Assembly (NCBI RefSeq): GCF_017298635.1
Contig: NZ_CP071183.1
Coordinates: 1 to 47,863, forward strand
DNA length: 47,863 bases
Origin: Paenalicyclobacillus mengziensis
GTDB taxonomy: Bacteria > Bacillota > Bacilli > Alicyclobacillales > Alicyclobacillaceae
Direction: 5' to 3'
The number at the start of each line of letters is the position of its first letter. The stretch's first letter is position 1. The position numbers and the translations under genes are program-made. This document shows, in pieces, positions 1 through 6,194 of this stretch. A model generated the notes under the pieces. It was given only the letters and a program-made list of their open reading frames with translations. It did no database searches and had not been told where the DNA came from.

Positions 1-131
1 GTCTTGGCATTGTACCATGTGGCGCAACGCTGCGCGTCTCCACTGCGTTTCGGCCTCCGGTGCGCTCACACGTGGTTACTTGGGTGCCCCGAGTGGGGAC
101 ATCACGGCCAGCGCGCCAAGGAGGAGTTGCT
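1..131 (+). ncRNA. Structured leader family B, copy 1 (3' part, for radC)
   Basis: This is the 3' part of a roughly 224-nt leader whose 5' part lies at 47771-47863, so the element spans the circle junction. It matches the two intact copies at 46748-46972 and 47259-47483. Visible hairpins are GCGCA/TGCGC near 30 and CCCC/GGGG near 90-105. In the latter the loop-proximal pair differs between copies (CCCCGAGTGGGG here, CCCCGAACGGGG in the others) yet stays pairable. CTTGG near 80 can pair with the CCAAG that abuts the ribosome-binding site AAGGAGG. The position directly before the radC start suggests a 5' UTR. The function is inferred; a protein-binding or ligand-sensing leader are both possible. 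Confidence 0.7.
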
Positions 132-569
132 ATGCAAAACATCGACATTGTGAAGGTTGTCATGGTACGGGAGGAGAGTTTGAAAACGGAGCGTTTCGCG
201 ATTCGCAGCAGTCGGGATGCCGATTTTGTGGCCCGTCGCTATCTCGAAGGTGCCGACCGCGAACACTTCATTGTGATGATGCTCGATACGAAGCGTGTCG
301 TGAACGCCATCCATACTGCGTCAATCGGCTCCCTGGACGCTACCATCGTTCATCCGCGTGAAGTGTACAAAGCGGCCATCCTTGCAAACGCCAGCGCGAT
401 CATCTGCGCGCACAACCACCCATCGGGTGACCACCGTCCTAGCGAGGAAGACCGTCAGGTGACCAAGCGACTCGTGGAAGCCGGACTCATTCTCGGTATC
501 GACATGCTGGATCACCTGGTCATCGGTGAGTCAGATTACACGAGCTTACGCTCCGAGGGTTACATGTGA
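132..569 (+). CDS. radC: RadC-like JAB/MPN metalloprotein
   Basis: A 145-residue protein made of the RadC (UPF0758) MPN/JAMM domain only; the N-terminal helix-hairpin-helix part of chromosomal RadC is absent. The metal motif HNHPSGD lies near residues 93-99, preceded by SLDATIVHPREVYKAAI, which is typical of RadC. Plasmid and phage RadC-like proteins are common, but their biochemical role is not settled; an old DNA-repair assignment is doubtful. The start is ATG 132, with AAGGAGG 7 nt upstream. A longer in-frame reading from position 60 would translate the structured leader and is rejected. A strong terminator follows at once. The gene shares leader family B with the two Cys-rich genes at 46973 and 47484. 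Confidence 0.9.
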   Translation: MQNIDIVKVVMVREESLKTERFAIRSSRDADFVARRYLEGADREHFIVMMLDTKRVVNAIHTASIGSLDATIVHPREVYKAAILANASAIICAHNHPSGDHRPSEEDRQVTKRLVEAGLILGIDMLDHLVIGESDYTSLRSEGYM

Positions 570-595
570 GGGGGGGTACCCCCCCTCTTTTTCTC
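568..595 (+). terminator. Intrinsic terminator after radC
   Basis: A perfect 9-bp stem (GAGGGGGGG / CCCCCCCTC) overlaps the radC stop codon and is followed by a T-rich run. Confidence 0.85.
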
Positions 596-603
596 CGCAA
601 CAC

Positions 604-644
604 TTTACAATTTGTGGTTTTGTGTATATACTAAATGTATATAC
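604..644 (+). promoter_or_regulatory. SigA-type promoter with palindromic operator
   Basis: TTTACA (604-609) and TATACT (627-632) are separated by 17 nt. Two copies of the self-palindrome GTATATAC (624-631 and 637-644) cover the -10 box and the likely transcription start. The next gene encodes a ribbon-helix-helix-like protein, so autoregulation is plausible. The predicted transcript starts near 639, which rules out the ATG at 635 as the start of that gene. Confidence 0.75.
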
Positions 645-667
645 AAAATAATTATGGGGTGCATACA

Positions 668-1261
668 GTGGGCCGAAAACGGAAATCGGAAGACGAAAAG
701 CAGAGCAAAAAGATTGTGATTTACACGACCGAGGAGCGAAAGAATCAATTTCGTTCTGTGGCGGAGGAATCGCAATTCTCGGAGTCAGACCTTGGAGACC
801 AAATCATCGAATCATGGCTCAATCAGAAAGGTGGAGTTGACGTGGAGTATCCAACCGCTCAGTTTCATGGAGATTTAACAGGCCCTTTGCGTGGGGCGGA
901 ATTACTGATGGAACGCACTGTTGATGTTCCGTTTTCATGCAAGTTGGAGACGGATGAGGGCGTGGAGAAATGGGACGGTGCAGTGACACGCTTCGTCTCG
1001 CATGGGAGTCATTATGAATGCCAGGTGCAGGCGCGGGGTAGTGGTTTCAAGGTTATTGCTGGGCCAACGCTTTCGGGTTGGTTTCTTGCGTTGCCGGTTC
1101 ACGAGGTTTGCTTGGACCTCGCAGATCCGGGCGATCTTTTCTACAACAAGGAGAAGGCTTTGAGTGTGTCTGGGCTTAATCGAATTGACGGTATTTCTGC
1201 TGTTTATGCTTTGCGTGCGCTTTATGGGGCCGACATGATTGACCCGGTTGGTGATGATTGA
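668..1261 (+). CDS. Ribbon-helix-helix-like protein of unknown function
   Basis: A 197-residue protein. The N-terminal 55 residues are basic and end in a segment resembling a ribbon-helix-helix DNA-binding fold (KKIVIYTTEERKNQFRSVAE followed by two helices). The remaining 140 residues look like a mixed beta domain that I do not recognise. The start is taken as GTG 668 because the promoter's transcription start lies downstream of the other in-frame ATG (635); GGGGTG is a modest ribosome-binding site. The palindromic operator over the promoter fits autoregulation. A role as a plasmid regulator is inference. Confidence 0.7.
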   Translation: MGRKRKSEDEKQSKKIVIYTTEERKNQFRSVAEESQFSESDLGDQIIESWLNQKGGVDVEYPTAQFHGDLTGPLRGAELLMERTVDVPFSCKLETDEGVEKWDGAVTRFVSHGSHYECQVQARGSGFKVIAGPTLSGWFLALPVHEVCLDLADPGDLFYNKEKALSVSGLNRIDGISAVYALRALYGADMIDPVGDD

Positions 1262-1357
1262 AGTCTATTATGGCGAATCTGTGTTACTTGACTGATGAGG
1301 GGAAAATCTAGTATCGCGCTGATTGCTCATTCTAGTGTGCTATAAAGGGGGATTCCT

Positions 1358-1543
1358 GTGATATTTTACCTGCGCCGCAAACTTCTCACTACGCTATTTG
1401 GTTCCATGGTTATCATTTTCGGGGTGTCTTTTGTTTCTCTCGGCCTTGCGTGGTTTCTTTTGCCGGTGATGGAGTCTCTTGCCTTTCGTCATCTTGGATT
1501 TTTTCTTTTCGTTACCCGTGACTTTCGTTTTTTGGCATCTTAA
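1358..1543 (+). CDS. Small membrane protein
   Basis: A 61-residue protein starting at GTG 1358 after GGGGG. One clear membrane helix (residues 10-36, rich in V, I, F and L) and a second hydrophobic stretch at 42-55 are separated by a short charged turn. No family is recognised. It lies just before another unknown small gene in the same direction. Confidence 0.5.
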   Translation: MIFYLRRKLLTTLFGSMVIIFGVSFVSLGLAWFLLPVMESLAFRHLGFFLFVTRDFRFLAS

Positions 1544-1565
1544 TTTATTTGGTGGTGTTCTTTGT

Positions 1566-1811
1566 ATGCTCGTGGTGTCTGTGTCAAAAGACCAGCATTC
1601 ACTGTCGTTGCAATTTGAGGTTGAAGAAGAATTGTGTCGCTTCGACATTCGGGGATTATGGCTCCACGAACGAGATGTTATCCATGATAGAGAGTCAAAC
1701 AAGTTCTATGAAGTGATCGAGTCGATATATTACGAACCGCGTATGGGTTTCGATTCTTGCTACGGGACCGCTAGAGAGATTCAGGTGATGGATGTACAAC
1801 GATTGGCCTAG
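1566..1811 (+). CDS. Hypothetical protein
   Basis: An 81-residue protein. I place the start at ATG 1566, about 8 nt after GGTGG; an in-frame start at 1479 would overlap the previous gene and add a hydrophobic segment. The body alternates beta-like and charged segments (SLSLQFEVEEELCRF, EVIESIYYEP). No known motif is seen. It lies between two other small genes in a plausible operon. Confidence 0.5.
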   Translation: MLVVSVSKDQHSLSLQFEVEEELCRFDIRGLWLHERDVIHDRESNKFYEVIESIYYEPRMGFDSCYGTAREIQVMDVQRLA

Positions 1812-1855
1812 TGACCACGTTGATGTGAACCTGTGTTTGGGTGGGGGGTGGTTTT

Positions 1856-2089
1856 ATGCAGAGTTTTGAAGGAATGGTTCTGGACGGCGCTGGTTCGCTT
1901 TTCTGCAGTGTGGGTGACCTTTTTTCCTTACGTCGTACTTTGAACGAGCTTGCCGATGAGTACAGCCAGTACGGATTTCATGTCTATCGCAATGAGTTTC
2001 ATGCTGTGATTATTTTGCTTCCGGATGAGACGTTGATTTTTAGTCCTGGGAAGGATTTTTCTATTCGTAGGTTGTCGGTTCCAGTTTGA
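1856..2089 (+). CDS. Small hypothetical protein with a decayed paralog at 3.8 kb
   Basis: A 77-residue protein starting at ATG 1856 after GGGGGGTGG. No family is recognised. The C-terminal stretch VIILLPDETLIFSPG is closely matched by the short remnant at 3805-3879 (VIISLPDATLICCPE), at both protein and DNA level. The gene therefore belongs to a small family that has been duplicated on this plasmid. Confidence 0.55.
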   Translation: MQSFEGMVLDGAGSLFCSVGDLFSLRRTLNELADEYSQYGFHVYRNEFHAVIILLPDETLIFSPGKDFSIRRLSVPV

Positions 2090-2147
2090 AAAGGGATTTC
2101 ATAGACTCACATCGGTTGTTTACATACTGACTAGAACAAAATACCGA

Positions 2148-2163
2148 TTTGGCCACCGGAAAC
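2148..2163 (+). repeat. 16-bp repeat TTTGGCCACCGGAAAC, copy 1
   Basis: Identical to 4588-4603. Both copies lie in non-coding DNA, 2.4 kb apart, in the same orientation. The role is unknown. Confidence 0.6.
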
Positions 2164-2190
2164 CGCCACCCACTTTCGCTACTGAGCCAA

Positions 2191-2219
2191 ATACTCGAGT
2201 AAAGAACGCACTCGAGTAT
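2191..2219. promoter_or_regulatory. 10-bp perfect inverted repeat
   Basis: ATACTCGAGT (2191-2200) and ACTCGAGTAT (2210-2219) flank a 9-nt spacer. No T-run follows, so an operator or recombination site is more likely than a terminator. It lies 80-108 nt upstream of the small membrane protein gene at 2299. Confidence 0.5.
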
Positions 2220-2298
2220 CCGTCTCAGCTTAACGCTCATGTCCCGAAGAACACGGGACACCGTGGGTACCCGGCGGGGTGGAAAGGAGCGAAAGACC

Positions 2299-2502
2299 GT
2301 GATACGTGCCATCTTCAGCCTTTACCGCATTATCGTTATCCCTGGCATCCTCTATGTTTTCCTCGTGAACGACCATTGGCGCATGACACCGGTGGTTTGG
2401 CTTATCGTGGCGGTATGGCTGCTTGCCATTTATTCGTGGGTGAAACGCATTCAGCGGATTCGCAATCGGGTACAACGGCGGAGATTTCCGAAACTCTTCT
2501 AA
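2299..2502 (+). CDS. Small two-helix membrane protein
   Basis: A 67-residue protein with hydrophobic helices at about residues 8-22 and 30-47, then a strongly basic tail (KRIQRIRNRVQRRRF). The start GTG 2299 follows AAAGGAG by 8 nt; the longer in-frame reading from 2239 would cross a GTCCC/GGGAC hairpin and the ribosome-binding site. The topology resembles many small plasmid membrane proteins of unknown role. A terminator follows 70 nt downstream. Confidence 0.55.
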   Translation: MIRAIFSLYRIIVIPGILYVFLVNDHWRMTPVVWLIVAVWLLAIYSWVKRIQRIRNRVQRRRFPKLF

Positions 2503-2572
2503 TCCGTACAACGAAGGACCTCGACGTATGACCAAGTAGACATGAGTACACCAGCATGACTTCTAATTTGTA

Positions 2573-2601
2573 GCCTCAGGTAATCCACCTGAGGCTTTTT
2601 T
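2573..2601 (+). terminator. Intrinsic terminator just before RNA element A1
   Basis: GCCTCAGG / CCTGAGGC stem with a 7-nt loop and six T. It abuts the 5' end of element A1. A nearly identical hairpin abuts element A5 at 45297, so the hairpin may belong to the mobile or duplicated unit. Confidence 0.85.
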
Positions 2602-2790
2602 GTCTCGTGCTGAGGGAGCCGGTGGCCGCTCTCCAGCAGGCTATCACGGTCCTTTCCCGTCACACAGGATCGCGCTCCTTATCCTCCTACGCTTCGCTCG
2701 TCCGGTACCGCGCTTTCCCCCTGTGCGCCGGGTCCCCGAGGACCGTAATTTAGCCGCCTCAAGCGGCACCCCCCAAGGGGCGCACGAGAC
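2602..2790 (+). ncRNA. Structured RNA family A, copy A1 (leader of ardC)
   Basis: A 189-nt element. The closing helix P1 pairs GTCTCGTGC (2602-2610) with GCACGAGAC (2782-2790). A long internal helix pairs GGCTATCACGGTCC (near 2640) with the strand around 2743-2757. An inner helix pairs CACAGG with CCTGTG and encloses the invariant strings CTCCTTATCCTCC and GTCCGGTACCG. Two small 3' hairpins (CCGC/GCGG, CCCC/GGGG) precede the P1 3' strand. The same helices form with different bases in copies A2 and A3. The ArdC ribosome-binding site lies directly after P1, so this is probably a 5' UTR. Confidence 0.75.
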
Positions 2791-2805
2791 GGAGGGTGAT
2801 ACAAG

Positions 2806-3636
2806 ATGAAAAATGACCAAGTAGCACAAGCAACACAAAAACTACTTGAAATGTGGAAAACAGGGAATTTACCGCAAGCCGTAGCGCACACCATGTTAGC
2901 CCGCAAATCTGGCGACCGTCCTTCGGATACTTGGAGTCTCGCCAATCAGATTTTGACCCTGATCAATGGCACTGAGGACGCACGCGGTTTCCGCCAGTGG
3001 GAGCAGGTAGGCAGGCACGTAAAGAAGGGTGCCAAAGCCATATACATTCTTGGACCCGTTGCCCGAAAGATTACAGAGAAGGACAGCGATACAGGCGAGG
3101 AACAGGAAAAAACGATTATTACCGGATTTAAGTCTATCCCCGTTTTCCGCATCGAGGATACGGACGGCGAACCCATCGAGAACAGCCGACCGAACTACAC
3201 GCCCCCGGTGATGCCTCCACTGATGAATGTAGCGAAGGCATGGGGCATTGACGTGAAATATCAGGGCGGTAACGCCCGTTACTATGGAGCCTACTACCCC
3301 GGCAAAGATGCCATTGTCCTTTGCACCCATGACGAAATCACATTTTTCCACGAGCTGTCACACGCAGCGCACAACCGTATCCGACCGCTGAAGGGTGGAC
3401 AAGACGCGACACAAGAAATTGTGGCCGAGACCAGCGCGGCAATTCTGTGCTTGATGTACGGAGTTGAGGGATTTGTGAGCAAGGCCCGCAACTACGTTGC
3501 AAGCTACGCCAAGATGGAGCCGCAGGAATGCACCAAAGCCGTAATGAGAGCCATAAGCGACATTGAAAAAGTATTGACCCTTATACTCACTGAGGCCGAG
3601 AAACAAGCCCCAAGCGATACCGCAACGGCGGTCTGA
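2806..3636 (+). CDS. ardC: ArdC-like antirestriction protein with zinc metallopeptidase motif
   Basis: A 276-residue protein. The N-terminal ArdC domain (about residues 1-115; GFRQWEQVGRHVKKGAKAIY is the family hallmark) binds single-stranded DNA in characterised members. The C-terminal part carries HELSH near residue 181 and a later glutamate (AETSA), a zinc metallopeptidase signature. ArdC proteins protect incoming conjugative DNA from restriction, which fits a self-transmissible plasmid. The start ATG 2806 follows GGAGGG by 10 nt. The gene sits alone behind RNA element A1, and a GC-rich hairpin follows the stop. Confidence 0.88.
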   Translation: MKNDQVAQATQKLLEMWKTGNLPQAVAHTMLARKSGDRPSDTWSLANQILTLINGTEDARGFRQWEQVGRHVKKGAKAIYILGPVARKITEKDSDTGEEQEKTIITGFKSIPVFRIEDTDGEPIENSRPNYTPPVMPPLMNVAKAWGIDVKYQGGNARYYGAYYPGKDAIVLCTHDEITFFHELSHAAHNRIRPLKGGQDATQEIVAETSAAILCLMYGVEGFVSKARNYVASYAKMEPQECTKAVMRAISDIEKVLTLILTEAEKQAPSDTATAV

Positions 3637-3643
3637 TAACAGG

Positions 3644-3667
3644 GCGGGAGGGAAACCTCCCGCTCTC
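3644..3667 (+). terminator. GC-rich hairpin after ardC
   Basis: GCGGGAGG / CCTCCCGC stem with a GAAA loop. Only a weak pyrimidine tail follows, so termination may be partial. Confidence 0.5.
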
Positions 3668-3713
3668 CCCATGAAAGCTTCACTCAAGAAGCCATCCAAA
3701 GTGCCTAAAGGTT

Positions 3714-3790
3714 ACTTCGCTCCCGCGAAGTCGTTGGCGATACGAAGCTGCCTTCCGTCCGTGCTGCACCGTAAGTCCCGTCTCTACGTT
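3714..3790 (+). ncRNA. Truncated leader family B remnant
   Basis: This begins with the same ACTTCG/CGAAGT hairpin and the following GGCGATACGAAG string as the intact family B copies, including the flank AAGGTTACTTCGCT seen before copy 46748. Similarity fades after about 75 nt and the 3' half is missing. It is a decayed copy. Confidence 0.6.
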
Positions 3791-3804
3791 ACACCGCATT
3801 CTAA

Positions 3805-3879
3805 ATGAAGTTGCCGCAGGTGTCGAAATCCGTGATCATTTCTCTTCCAGATGCGACGTTGATTTGCTGTCCTGAATAG
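3805..3879 (+). pseudogene. Remnant of a paralog of the 1856 gene
   Basis: A 24-codon reading frame whose last 15 residues (VIISLPDATLICCPE) match the C-terminus of the gene at 1856-2089. The DNA is about three-quarters identical over 45 nt. There is no ribosome-binding site. It lies just downstream of the truncated family B leader, so the pair looks like a dead leader-gene cassette. The following 200 nt (3880-4086) hold nothing I can recognise. Confidence 0.55.
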
Positions 3880-4086
3880 CAACCAGTCATTCAACTGCGT
3901 CCTAAACATCGTCATAGTGTTCCTTAGTTTCCGGTGATAGAATAATAGAGTATCCCAAGAGGATGCTCAACAAATACGTTCGCATAGGTACACTCCCTTG
4001 GCTAAAGGGCCAAGTAGCTCCCGTTCGGGTTGATATTGCTCGTCCTTATATGGCGGGCGACGTCGTAAAACAGGGGGGTGATGCCT

Positions 4087-4212
4087 ATGAAGAGACATTG
4101 GAAGTTCACGTTTGCGATTATCCACTGGGTGATTCCTATAATTCGAGTGGAATACAGCAGCGAAACGAGCAACAGCCAATCCCCAAAATCTCTTGGCCGA
4201 GTTAGGGATTAG
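4087..4212 (+). CDS. Possible 41-residue peptide
   Basis: ATG 4087 follows GGGGGTG at a good distance. The product starts MKRHWKFTFAIIHWVIPIIR, a short amphipathic or membrane-seeking segment, then a polar tail. A terminator follows within 55 nt. No family is recognised. The overlapping 80-codon frame from 3963 has no ribosome-binding site and is less likely. Confidence 0.35.
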   Translation: MKRHWKFTFAIIHWVIPIIRVEYSSETSNSQSPKSLGRVRD

Positions 4213-4263
4213 CTGCTGATGTAGTGATCGGCCCGAACGTGTGAGTTGCAAGGCCCGAAGCAA

Positions 4264-4295
4264 GCGCCCTGGTGTTTCAGCACTGGGGCGTTTGT
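4264..4295 (+). terminator. Intrinsic terminator
   Basis: CGCCCTGGTG / CACTGGGGCG stem (10 bp with two G-T pairs) followed by TTTGTG. Confidence 0.6.
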
Positions 4296-4346
4296 GATCA
4301 GTATGGACAAAAGTCACTGCTTGTTATGCCATCTTAGGGTGTTTAC

Positions 4347-4436
4347 AGGGCGTTAACGCCCTTCTTAGAACATATTATCACGTTTCGTGATTTATTAGAA
4401 ACCCATTGTTTTTCTTAGAAACTCATATGATTTCTA
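4347..4436. repeat. Non-coding region with palindromes and TTAGAAAC repeats
   Basis: Holds AGGGCGTTAACGCCCT (4347-4362, perfect palindrome), ATCACG/CGTGAT (near 4378-4391) and several TTAGAA(A) repeats up to about 4436, in AT-rich DNA. The wider gene-free stretch 4213-4755 contains no convincing gene. A protein-binding or secondary origin role is possible but unproven. Confidence 0.35.
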
Positions 4437-4587
4437 AAGACCTCTAATTTCCTTCCTGCGAAGTCCCTCGATTTCGGCATTTCTCTCGTTTTCAGAGTAA
4501 TGATCTCTTCTTGTGTGTCGGATCTGGTGGGTCATTTTACGATCCAGTTCTTAAACTCTTGTGTTGGGGGAATTCAATCAAGATCGG

Positions 4588-4603
4588 TTTGGCCACCGGA
4601 AAC
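4588..4603 (+). repeat. 16-bp repeat TTTGGCCACCGGAAAC, copy 2
   Basis: Identical to 2148-2163, again in non-coding DNA. Confidence 0.6.
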
Positions 4604-4674
4604 TGCTCAGTGCATGACACTATGAACCGCATTCGGATTTTATAGTGGAAACTCAAAATAATTTCCAGTTATTT

Positions 4675-4732
4675 ATTGTCGTATGTGTGACAAATTGTTA
4701 ATATGTAAACAAGATGTCGTCCATACGACAAT
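4675..4732. promoter_or_regulatory. 11-bp inverted repeat upstream of small-gene cluster
   Basis: ATTGTCGTATG (4675-4685) and CATACGACAAT (4722-4732) are perfect inverted repeats 36 nt apart. They bracket AT-rich DNA where the promoter of the 4756 gene should lie, so an operator is likely. Confidence 0.45.
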
Positions 4733-4755
4733 CATTAAAGAAGGATGATGAACCG

Positions 4756-5001
4756 GTGAAAACTTGGAAAACGGATCTTGTAACTGTTGAAGAAGTAGCT
4801 TTTGATCATGACCTGCACGCTTTTGATGTCTACAATCATGCTGGAGCTAAAATCGGAACAATCAATCCATCAACAGTAGAAAACATGAATGTTCTGATCG
4901 CTGACCTCGACAACGGGTCCTGTCCAGTAGCAGATAAGTGGGAAGACGGAAACGGCAATACCTGCAATATCAACGGATGGGGCGAATACGTGGGAAACTA
5001 A
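4756..5001 (+). CDS. Hypothetical protein
   Basis: An 81-residue acidic protein. GTG 4756 is preferred because AAGGATG lies about 9 nt upstream; the in-frame ATG at 4714 has no ribosome-binding site and lies within the inverted repeat. The sequence (TVEEVAFDHDLHAFDVYNHA…) suggests a compact beta domain. No family is recognised. Confidence 0.5.
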   Translation: MKTWKTDLVTVEEVAFDHDLHAFDVYNHAGAKIGTINPSTVENMNVLIADLDNGSCPVADKWEDGNGNTCNINGWGEYVGN

Positions 5002-5144
5002 CTCCGCTGGACTTTGTAACAACGGTGAAAGGGTACTCGATAAATTCGGGGACCCACATTCGCAAAGTTCAGCGCATGTGCGAATCTGGTGAGCTCAAGG
5101 CCAAAAATATCAGCGGCGTATGGCTGATCGAACTTGGTCATTAA
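4938..5144 (+). CDS. Possible small MerR/excisionase-like DNA-binding protein
   Basis: The C-terminal 45 residues (TPLDFVTTVKGYSINSGTHI and following KVQRMCESGELKAKNISGVW) resemble the excisionase/MerR-type winged helix in which a recognition helix is followed by a GEL turn. The true start is unclear. GTG 4938 overlaps the previous gene out of frame, ATG 4977 and GTG 5025 are alternatives, and none has a clear ribosome-binding site. Expression by frameshift from the previous gene cannot be excluded. A tight spacing to the next gene suggests one operon. Confidence 0.4.
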   Translation: MGRRKRQYLQYQRMGRIRGKLTPLDFVTTVKGYSINSGTHIRKVQRMCESGELKAKNISGVWLIELGH

Positions 5145-5157
5145 AGGAGAACCGAAG

Positions 5158-5484
5158 ATGAATGAACTTACAAAGGCTTTAGCAGGCCAGCCGGAACCAA
5201 ACAACATCGGAGATAGGGTAATTTGGCAAGCAATGAGTTTTATTCGTATCATTGCCAATGAAACGACGATTCCGTTGGAAACCTTCGGCTGGCATGACAA
5301 AGATAAAGAGGGTGGTTGGATCAGGCTTAATGAAATATCGAAAAAATTGCTGGAGCTAGAATATGGAAATGACGCTTCTAATTATTACGTGTGGAACGAG
5401 ACGCCATCAAAGGGAACAATTTATAAATACGATCCTTATTCTAACTGGTGGGTTGAATATGGAAGTACCTTTGGTTACGCATAA
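5158..5484 (+). CDS. Hypothetical protein
   Basis: A 108-residue protein starting at ATG 5158, 8 nt after AAAGGAG. An upstream in-frame start at 5134 lacks a site. It is rich in W and Y (WHDKDKEGGWIRL, YDPYSNWWVEYG). It has no signal peptide or membrane helix. No family is recognised. Confidence 0.55.
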   Translation: MNELTKALAGQPEPNNIGDRVIWQAMSFIRIIANETTIPLETFGWHDKDKEGGWIRLNEISKKLLELEYGNDASNYYVWNETPSKGTIYKYDPYSNWWVEYGSTFGYA

Positions 5485-5580
5485 TTAATGCAACACACTT
5501 AGAGTCGCATTCGACCAGGTACAGAGAGATCCGTGTTTGTCTAAAGTTTGAACGATTTACGTGAATAGGAGGTCGTTAAT

Positions 5581-5832
5581 GTGTGGCTGAAGAACCGATA
5601 CACGTATATCAATGATGACACCATTGAAGTGGAGATAAACAGTAAGAACCCGAAAACAATTCGTATTGTCATCGGACAGAAGTATGTCGTCCGACCGGCG
5701 AACCCAAACAACCTCCGTCATCGAGGCCGAGAGTGTACCGCCATTGCCTTCAATGGTTCCGGTGTGAAGGTTAAGTTTTTGGATACGAAGCGTTACACAC
5801 GAGTGCAATTGGATGACTTAGATGTGGAGTAA
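5581..5832 (+). CDS. Small basic protein, SH3-like beta barrel possible
   Basis: An 83-residue protein. The start must be GTG 5581 because the ATG two bases upstream runs into a stop at once; AGGAGG lies 8 nt before it. The alternation of short beta-like segments (IRIVIGQKYVVRPANP, GVKVKFLDTKRYTRVQLDDL) suggests a small SH3-like or KOW-like barrel. The function is unknown. Confidence 0.6.
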   Translation: MWLKNRYTYINDDTIEVEINSKNPKTIRIVIGQKYVVRPANPNNLRHRGRECTAIAFNGSGVKVKFLDTKRYTRVQLDDLDVE

Positions 5833-5904
5833 TCAGACCCATAAAAGACCGTTTTTCGAACGCCATCGATAGGTTCTACAAAATTGATAAGGGAGTTGAA
5901 TTAC

Positions 5905-6171
5905 ATGAATGCACAAAGTCTCTTAGACCGTTTCGAAACCACAGAATCACAGGATTATTGGGGAAAACAGGCTTACACGCTCTTTCGGGCTGTACTTGAC
6001 GCTTCACCGCTACAACCACAGGAACTATCTGTAAGTACTCTTACGGGGTTATTGCATGACCTTCGTGTGGAGGACATAAAAGCGACTCTTGGGGCTGTCA
6101 ACGACGGCACTGCTTGGAATGTTTTGGCCACCTTAAAATCGATATTACACGAAGTAGCACCCTCAACATAA
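5905..6171 (+). CDS. Hypothetical helical protein
   Basis: An 88-residue protein starting at ATG 5905 after GGGAG. It is predicted to be mostly helical and acidic (LLDRFETTESQDYWGKQAYTL). No motif is recognised. It is co-directional with the next gene. Confidence 0.5.
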   Translation: MNAQSLLDRFETTESQDYWGKQAYTLFRAVLDASPLQPQELSVSTLTGLLHDLRVEDIKATLGAVNDGTAWNVLATLKSILHEVAPST

Positions 6172-6194
6172 CTGACCACGAGAGGAATGTGTGA

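Noticed and set aside
1281..1310. CTGATGAG string resembling a hammerhead ribozyme core
   Set aside because: The required GAAA and flanking stems are not in place.
2602..2790. Family A elements as MITEs, with P1 as terminal inverted repeats
   Set aside because: No target-site duplications are visible, P1 changes in both strands in two copies, and internal helices also covary. A mobile origin is not excluded, but it does not explain the conserved interior.
2602..2790. Guide-like RNA of an IscB/TnpB-type system
   Set aside because: No nuclease of those families is encoded on the plasmid and the elements precede unrelated genes.
2600..2809. 69-codon frame within RNA element A1 (and similar frames in 45295-45510 and 25581-25664)
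   Set aside because: The same peptide pieces appear only because the RNA element repeats; there is no ribosome-binding site, and the real starts lie after the element.
3963..4205. 80-codon frame
   Set aside because: No ribosome-binding site; a shorter frame at 4087 in another phase has one and fits better.
4938..5144. Confident excisionase call
   Set aside because: No tyrosine integrase or attachment sites are present, and the start codon is uncertain; kept only as a low-confidence DNA-binding protein.
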